Below the pieces are notes generated by a model. It was not told where the DNA came from. It did not search any database and was given only the letters and a program-made list of their open reading frames with translations. The position numbers and the translations under genes were made by a program. Shown here in pieces: positions 16,546 through 18,825 of a stretch of DNA of 18,825 nucleotides. Positions within the stretch are counted from its first letter, which is position 1; each line of letters begins with the position of its first letter. The DNA lies in NCBI RefSeq assembly GCF_002395745.1, contig NZ_DGUN01000059.1, forward strand, positions 1-18,825. Direction: 5' to 3'. The DNA comes from Fibrobacter sp. UBA4309 (lineage in GTDB: Bacteria > Fibrobacterota > Fibrobacteria > Fibrobacterales > Fibrobacteraceae).

Positions 16546-16570
16546 AAAAAAAATCCCCGCCGAAGCGGGG
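16546..16570 (-). terminator. Intrinsic terminator with UUCG loop
   Basis: On the minus strand CCCCGC, TTCG and GCGGGG form a 6-bp GC stem closed by a stable UUCG-type tetraloop, followed by A and eight T residues. This is a classic rho-independent terminator for minus-strand transcripts coming from nfnAB. On the plus strand a T-run also follows after a few bases (GGACGAATTTTTTT), so it may work weakly in both directions. Confidence 0.82.
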
Positions 16571-16603
16571 GGACGAATTTTTTTACTAGCCAAAACTATA
16601 ATC

Positions 16604-16633
16604 AAAAAAAGATGGCCGAAACCATCTTTTTTT
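16604..16633. terminator. Bidirectional terminator-like hairpin
   Basis: A perfect 12-bp inverted repeat has arms of seven A plus GATGG, and CCATC plus seven T, around the loop CCGAAA. The T-runs on both strands make it look like an intrinsic terminator in either direction, although the GC part of the stem is only a few base pairs. Confidence 0.6.
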
Positions 16634-16650
16634 CAAATCCAAGATTTGAA
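16632..16650. repeat. Inverted repeat, 8-bp stem
   Basis: TTCAAATC and GATTTGAA pair perfectly around the loop CAA. It starts inside the T-run of the preceding hairpin. It is AT-rich and so weak as an RNA stem; it may be a protein site or chance. Confidence 0.45.
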
Positions 16651-16655
16651 GAAGA

Positions 16656-16671
16656 AACGGAATTGTCCGTT
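16656..16671. repeat. Inverted repeat, 6-bp stem
   Basis: AACGGA and TCCGTT pair around ATTG. It continues the unbroken series of small inverted repeats in this spacer. It is not followed by a T-run. Confidence 0.4.
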
Positions 16672-16692
16672 CAACCCAGCCGAAGCTAGAAG

Positions 16693-16723
16693 AAAAAAGA
16701 AGATGGCGCAAAGCCATCCTCTT
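16693..16723 (-). terminator. Terminator-like hairpin downstream of nfnB
   Basis: On the minus strand GATGGC, TTTGC and GCCATC form a 6-bp stem, extended by imperfect pairing of the flanking AAGAG and TTCTT, followed by TTCTTTTTTCTTC. This fits an intrinsic terminator for nfnB. It shares the GATGG/CCATC arms with the hairpin at 16604-16633. Confidence 0.6.
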
Positions 16724-16738
16724 ATAACGCTTTAGGTC

Positions 16739-16838
16739 TTGAAAAAGAAGCGAGCAGGACCAGGAGCCGAGCCCCCGTAGCGTATTGTAATACGTGAGGG
16801 GGCGAGCGACGCCGTAATGCGAAGCTTATTTTTTCAAG
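16739..16838 (-). repeat. Large fold-back element at the 3' end of nfnB
   Basis: A GC-rich core has GCCCCC (16771-16776) pairing with GGGGGC (16798-16803), and inside it CGTATT (16781-16786) pairing with AATACG (16789-16794). About 33 nt further out on each side, CTTGAAAAAGAAGC at 16739-16752 is nearly complementary to GCTTATTTTTTCAAG at 16824-16838, which contains the nfnB stop codon. The nfnB mRNA end could therefore fold back on itself. GC content contrasts sharply with the AT-rich spacer. It could be a dispersed repeat or an mRNA 3'-end structure. Confidence 0.6.
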
Positions 16839-18325
16839 AACTCATTAATACCAGCTGCTGCGCGGCGCCCTTCTCCCATTGCCAAAATGACAGTGGCAGC
16901 GCCGAGCACGATGTCACCACCGGCATAAACCTTCTCCATGAAGGTCTTGTTGGCAGCGGCATCTTCGAGAAGGATGTGACCCTTCTTGTCGACGGAGAGT
17001 TCCGGCGTGGTGTTGCTGATAAGCGGGTTGGAACCGTTACCGATAGCAACGAGCACGGTGTCGCATTCGATTTCGAAGCTTGCACCTTCGACCTTGACCG
17101 GACGCGGACGGCCCTTTTCATCGGGTTCGCCGAGTTCGTACTTGTCGACGAGCATGCCGCGAACGTGGCCGGCTTCGTCGCCAAGGATCTTGGCCGGGTT
17201 CTGCAAGACGCAGAATTCGACACCCTCTTCCTGGGCATGGAGAACTTCTTCCTTACGGGCCGGGAGTTCGTTCATGCTGCGGCGGTAAACGATGCGGACC
17301 TTTTCGGCACCAAGACGGAGGGCCATACGGGCAGCGTCCATGGCGACGTTACCGCCACCGAGAACGACCACGTTCTTGCCGGGCCACATCGGAGTATCGG
17401 CATGTTCCTTGTCGTAGGCGCGCATGAGGTTGGCGCGGGTCAGGTATTCGTTAGCGGCGAACACACCGACGAGGTTTTCACCTTCGATATTCATGAAGAG
17501 CGGGAGGCCAGCACCGGTACCGACGAACACGGCATCGAAGCCATCCTTTTCAATCAAGTCCTTGAGCTTGCGAGTACGACCGATGACAAAATTTGTCTCA
17601 AACTTCACGCCCATGGCAGCGAGAGATTCGATTTCGTTGTCAACGATCTTCTTGGGCAGACGGAATTCAGGAATGCCGTAGCGGACCACGCCACCGAGCT
17701 TGTGGAAAGCTTCGAAGATGGTCACGTCGTGGCCTTCGCGGCGCACGTCAGCAGCGACAACCAGACCGGCAGGACCGGAACCGATCACAGCCACCTTCTT
17801 GCCGGTAGCGGGCTTCACGGCCGGCACAGAGGCTCCACCGTTGTTGCGTTCGTAGTCGGCAGCAAAGCGTTCCAGGCGGCCGATAGCCACAGCCTGGTTC
17901 ACGTCCTTGTGCATCTTGCCCATGGTGCAGTTCATCTGGCACTGGCGTTCCTGCGGGCAAACACGGCCGCAGATAGCCGGCAAGAGGCTCGTTTCCTTAA
18001 TCTTAGCGATAGCGGCCTTGAAGTCACCTTCGGCAATCTTCGCGATGAAGGCCGGAATGTCGATGTGCACCGGGCAGCTTTCGACGCAAGGCTGGTTCTT
18101 ACAAGCGAGGCAGCGGTTAGCTTCCACAATAGCCTGAGCTTCGGTGTAACCCTGGGCCACTTCTTCCATCACGCGGGCGCGGTAGCTGGGTTCAAGCTGC
18201 GGCATCGGCTGGGCCGGAATGGCAGTCTTGTCCTTCGGCTTGAGCGGCTTCGGGAGGGCGTTAATCTTTTCAAGTTCCACCTTGGCGGCGGCGTCCAACT
18301 GTTCACGAGTCAAATGTTCAGACAT
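16826..18325 (-). CDS. nfnB: NADH-dependent ferredoxin:NADP+ oxidoreductase large subunit (NfnB; GltA/GltD-like)
   Basis: This is the large flavoprotein subunit of a bifurcating transhydrogenase that couples NADPH oxidation to reduction of NAD+ and ferredoxin, or the reverse, in the cytoplasm. The N-terminal region binds two [4Fe-4S] clusters: Cys72, 75, 80, 84 and Cys119, 123, 129, 133. An FAD Rossmann motif, VAVIGSGPAGL, lies at about 178-188, and a second nucleotide motif, VVVLGGGNVAMDAAR, at about 319-333. The end VYAGGDIVLGAATVILAMGEGRRAA is typical of the family. It has 499 residues. The start shares one base with the nfnA stop (TAATG), and AAGGAG is 8 nt upstream. The sequence alone also fits the homotetrameric glutamate synthase GltA, but the adjacent nfnA makes Nfn the better call. 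Confidence 0.88.
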   Translation of the reverse strand: MSEHLTREQLDAAAKVELEKINALPKPLKPKDKTAIPAQPMPQLEPSYRARVMEEVAQGYTEAQAIVEANRCLACKNQPCVESCPVHIDIPAFIAKIAEGDFKAAIAKIKETSLLPAICGRVCPQERQCQMNCTMGKMHKDVNQAVAIGRLERFAADYERNNGGASVPAVKPATGKKVAVIGSGPAGLVVAADVRREGHDVTIFEAFHKLGGVVRYGIPEFRLPKKIVDNEIESLAAMGVKFETNFVIGRTRKLKDLIEKDGFDAVFVGTGAGLPLFMNIEGENLVGVFAANEYLTRANLMRAYDKEHADTPMWPGKNVVVLGGGNVAMDAARMALRLGAEKVRIVYRRSMNELPARKEEVLHAQEEGVEFCVLQNPAKILGDEAGHVRGMLVDKYELGEPDEKGRPRPVKVEGASFEIECDTVLVAIGNGSNPLISNTTPELSVDKKGHILLEDAAANKTFMEKVYAGGDIVLGAATVILAMGEGRRAAAGINEFLKK

Positions 18326-18825
18326 TACTTGCTCTCCTTGGCCTTTGCGTCAGCCATCTTATCAATGTTGCACTTGTGGCCGTCGTTGGCACCGAAGCGG
18401 TGCAAGGCTTCCTGTTCCTGGGGCTTGAAGGCGCCCATACGCTGGAGCATGTTGTTCCAGTCGACTTCGTGGCCGTCGAATTCCGGGCCATCGACGCAGA
18501 CGAACTTCGTCTTGCCGCCGATAGTCACGCGGCAGCCACCGCACATGCCGGTCCCGTCCACCATGATGCTGTTGAGGCTCACGACGGTCTTCACGCCGTA
18601 GGGCTTGGTGGTGAGGGCGCAGAACTTCATCATGATCGGAGGACCGATGGCGAGCACCATGTCGGGCTTGCCCTTCGTGTCTTCGCAGAGTTCCTTCAGC
18701 GGTTCGGTCACGAGACCCTTGCGGCCGTAGGAGCCGTCGTCGGTCATGAAAATGATTTCGTCGGCGAGGGCGGTCATTTCTTCCTTCATGAGGAAGAGGC
18801 TCTCGTTACGGGCACCCATGATGAT
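18325..18825 (-). CDS. nfnA: NADH-dependent ferredoxin:NADP+ oxidoreductase small subunit (partial, 5' end outside window)
   Basis: The visible 166 codons are the C-terminal part of a PyrK-like FAD/NAD-binding flavoprotein with a [2Fe-2S] cluster. Seen here are GLVTEPLKELCED, MVLAIGPPIMMKF, which belongs to the NAD-binding fold, and the cluster motif VDGTGMCGGCRVTIGG followed by FVCVDGPEFDG. In Nfn the cluster is held by one Asp and three Cys; the matching Cys residues of CGGC and FVC are present. The open frame continues to the right edge without a stop, so the start lies outside. A Met codon at 18819 is internal. It is directly coupled to nfnB. The same fold occurs in sulfide dehydrogenase subunits, which is the alternative name. 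Confidence 0.88.
   Translation of the reverse strand: MIMGARNESLFLMKEEMTALADEIIFMTDDGSYGRKGLVTEPLKELCEDTKGKPDMVLAIGPPIMMKFCALTTKPYGVKTVVSLNSIMVDGTGMCGGCRVTIGGKTKFVCVDGPEFDGHEVDWNNMLQRMGAFKPQEQEALHRFGANDGHKCNIDKMADAKAKESK

Larger units (their letters stand above)
16310..16825. other. Non-coding, AT-rich spacer with many hairpins
   Basis: This 516-bp gap lies between the nfnB stop and the DUF4956 start, both on the minus strand. No open reading frame with a plausible ribosome site was found. The DUF4956 promoter should lie near 16345-16380; TAGATT (minus, 16352-16347) is a weak -10 candidate with no well-spaced -35. The rest holds at least seven inverted repeats, listed separately. No tRNA, tmRNA, RNase P or 6S signature was recognised. 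Confidence 0.8.

Noticed and set aside
16310..16825. A structured RNA gene such as tmRNA, RNase P RNA or 6S RNA in the long spacer
   Set aside because: No conserved signature of these RNAs was recognised; the hairpins look like terminators and small repeats.
16817..18601. 594-residue plus-strand open frame opposite nfnB
   Set aside because: It is a shadow of nfnB and spans the nfnA/nfnB junction; its His/Asp/Val-rich product has no known motif.

Overview
The window looks like the chromosome of a Gram-negative bacterium, most likely Fibrobacterota (Fibrobacter-like). The reasons are two TolC/HlyD envelope systems, lipoproteins with lipoboxes and Ser-rich linkers, moderately GC-rich genes separated by AT-rich gaps, and a VTC/DUF4956/lamin-tail gene group. 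The phylum is inferred from gene content and style, not from a database match. No rRNA, tRNA, CRISPR array, insertion sequence or prophage was seen.

Layout, left to right. (1) A partial FKBP-type prolyl isomerase lipoprotein (minus, runs off the left edge) is divergent from glmS (plus). The gap between them holds a perfect TGTGA-N6-TCACA dyad of Crp/Fnr type. (2) glmS is followed by scpA (plus), separated by 140 bp with two inverted arrays of 7-nt repeats placed symmetrically around a 14-nt palindrome. (3) scpA converges, with a 3-bp gap, on a six-gene minus-strand operon running from 10498 to 4320: TolC, HlyD, two ABC-2 permeases, a YugP-like membrane zinc protease and a small CxxC protein. 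No ATPase gene is present for this exporter. (4) Upstream of it, behind a clear intrinsic terminator, lies a second minus-strand operon from 16309 to 10586: DUF4956 membrane protein, HlyD, TolC-like protein, VTC (polyphosphate-polymerase-like) protein, then a lipoprotein with three lamin-tail domains. (5) A roughly 500-bp non-coding stretch packed with hairpins separates this from (6) nfnA-nfnB (minus, nfnA cut by the right edge), the electron-bifurcating NADH-dependent ferredoxin:NADP+ oxidoreductase.

The most novel part is operon (4). A VTC-fold polymerase-like enzyme, a DUF4956 membrane protein, a periplasmic adaptor, an outer-membrane channel and a surface-type lipoprotein are tightly linked, with 1-nt overlaps or gaps of 1 to 43 nt. 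This suggests a trans-envelope route for a polymer, possibly polyphosphate, or a surface-assembly machine. Function here is inferred; the gene order and motifs are read directly from the sequence.
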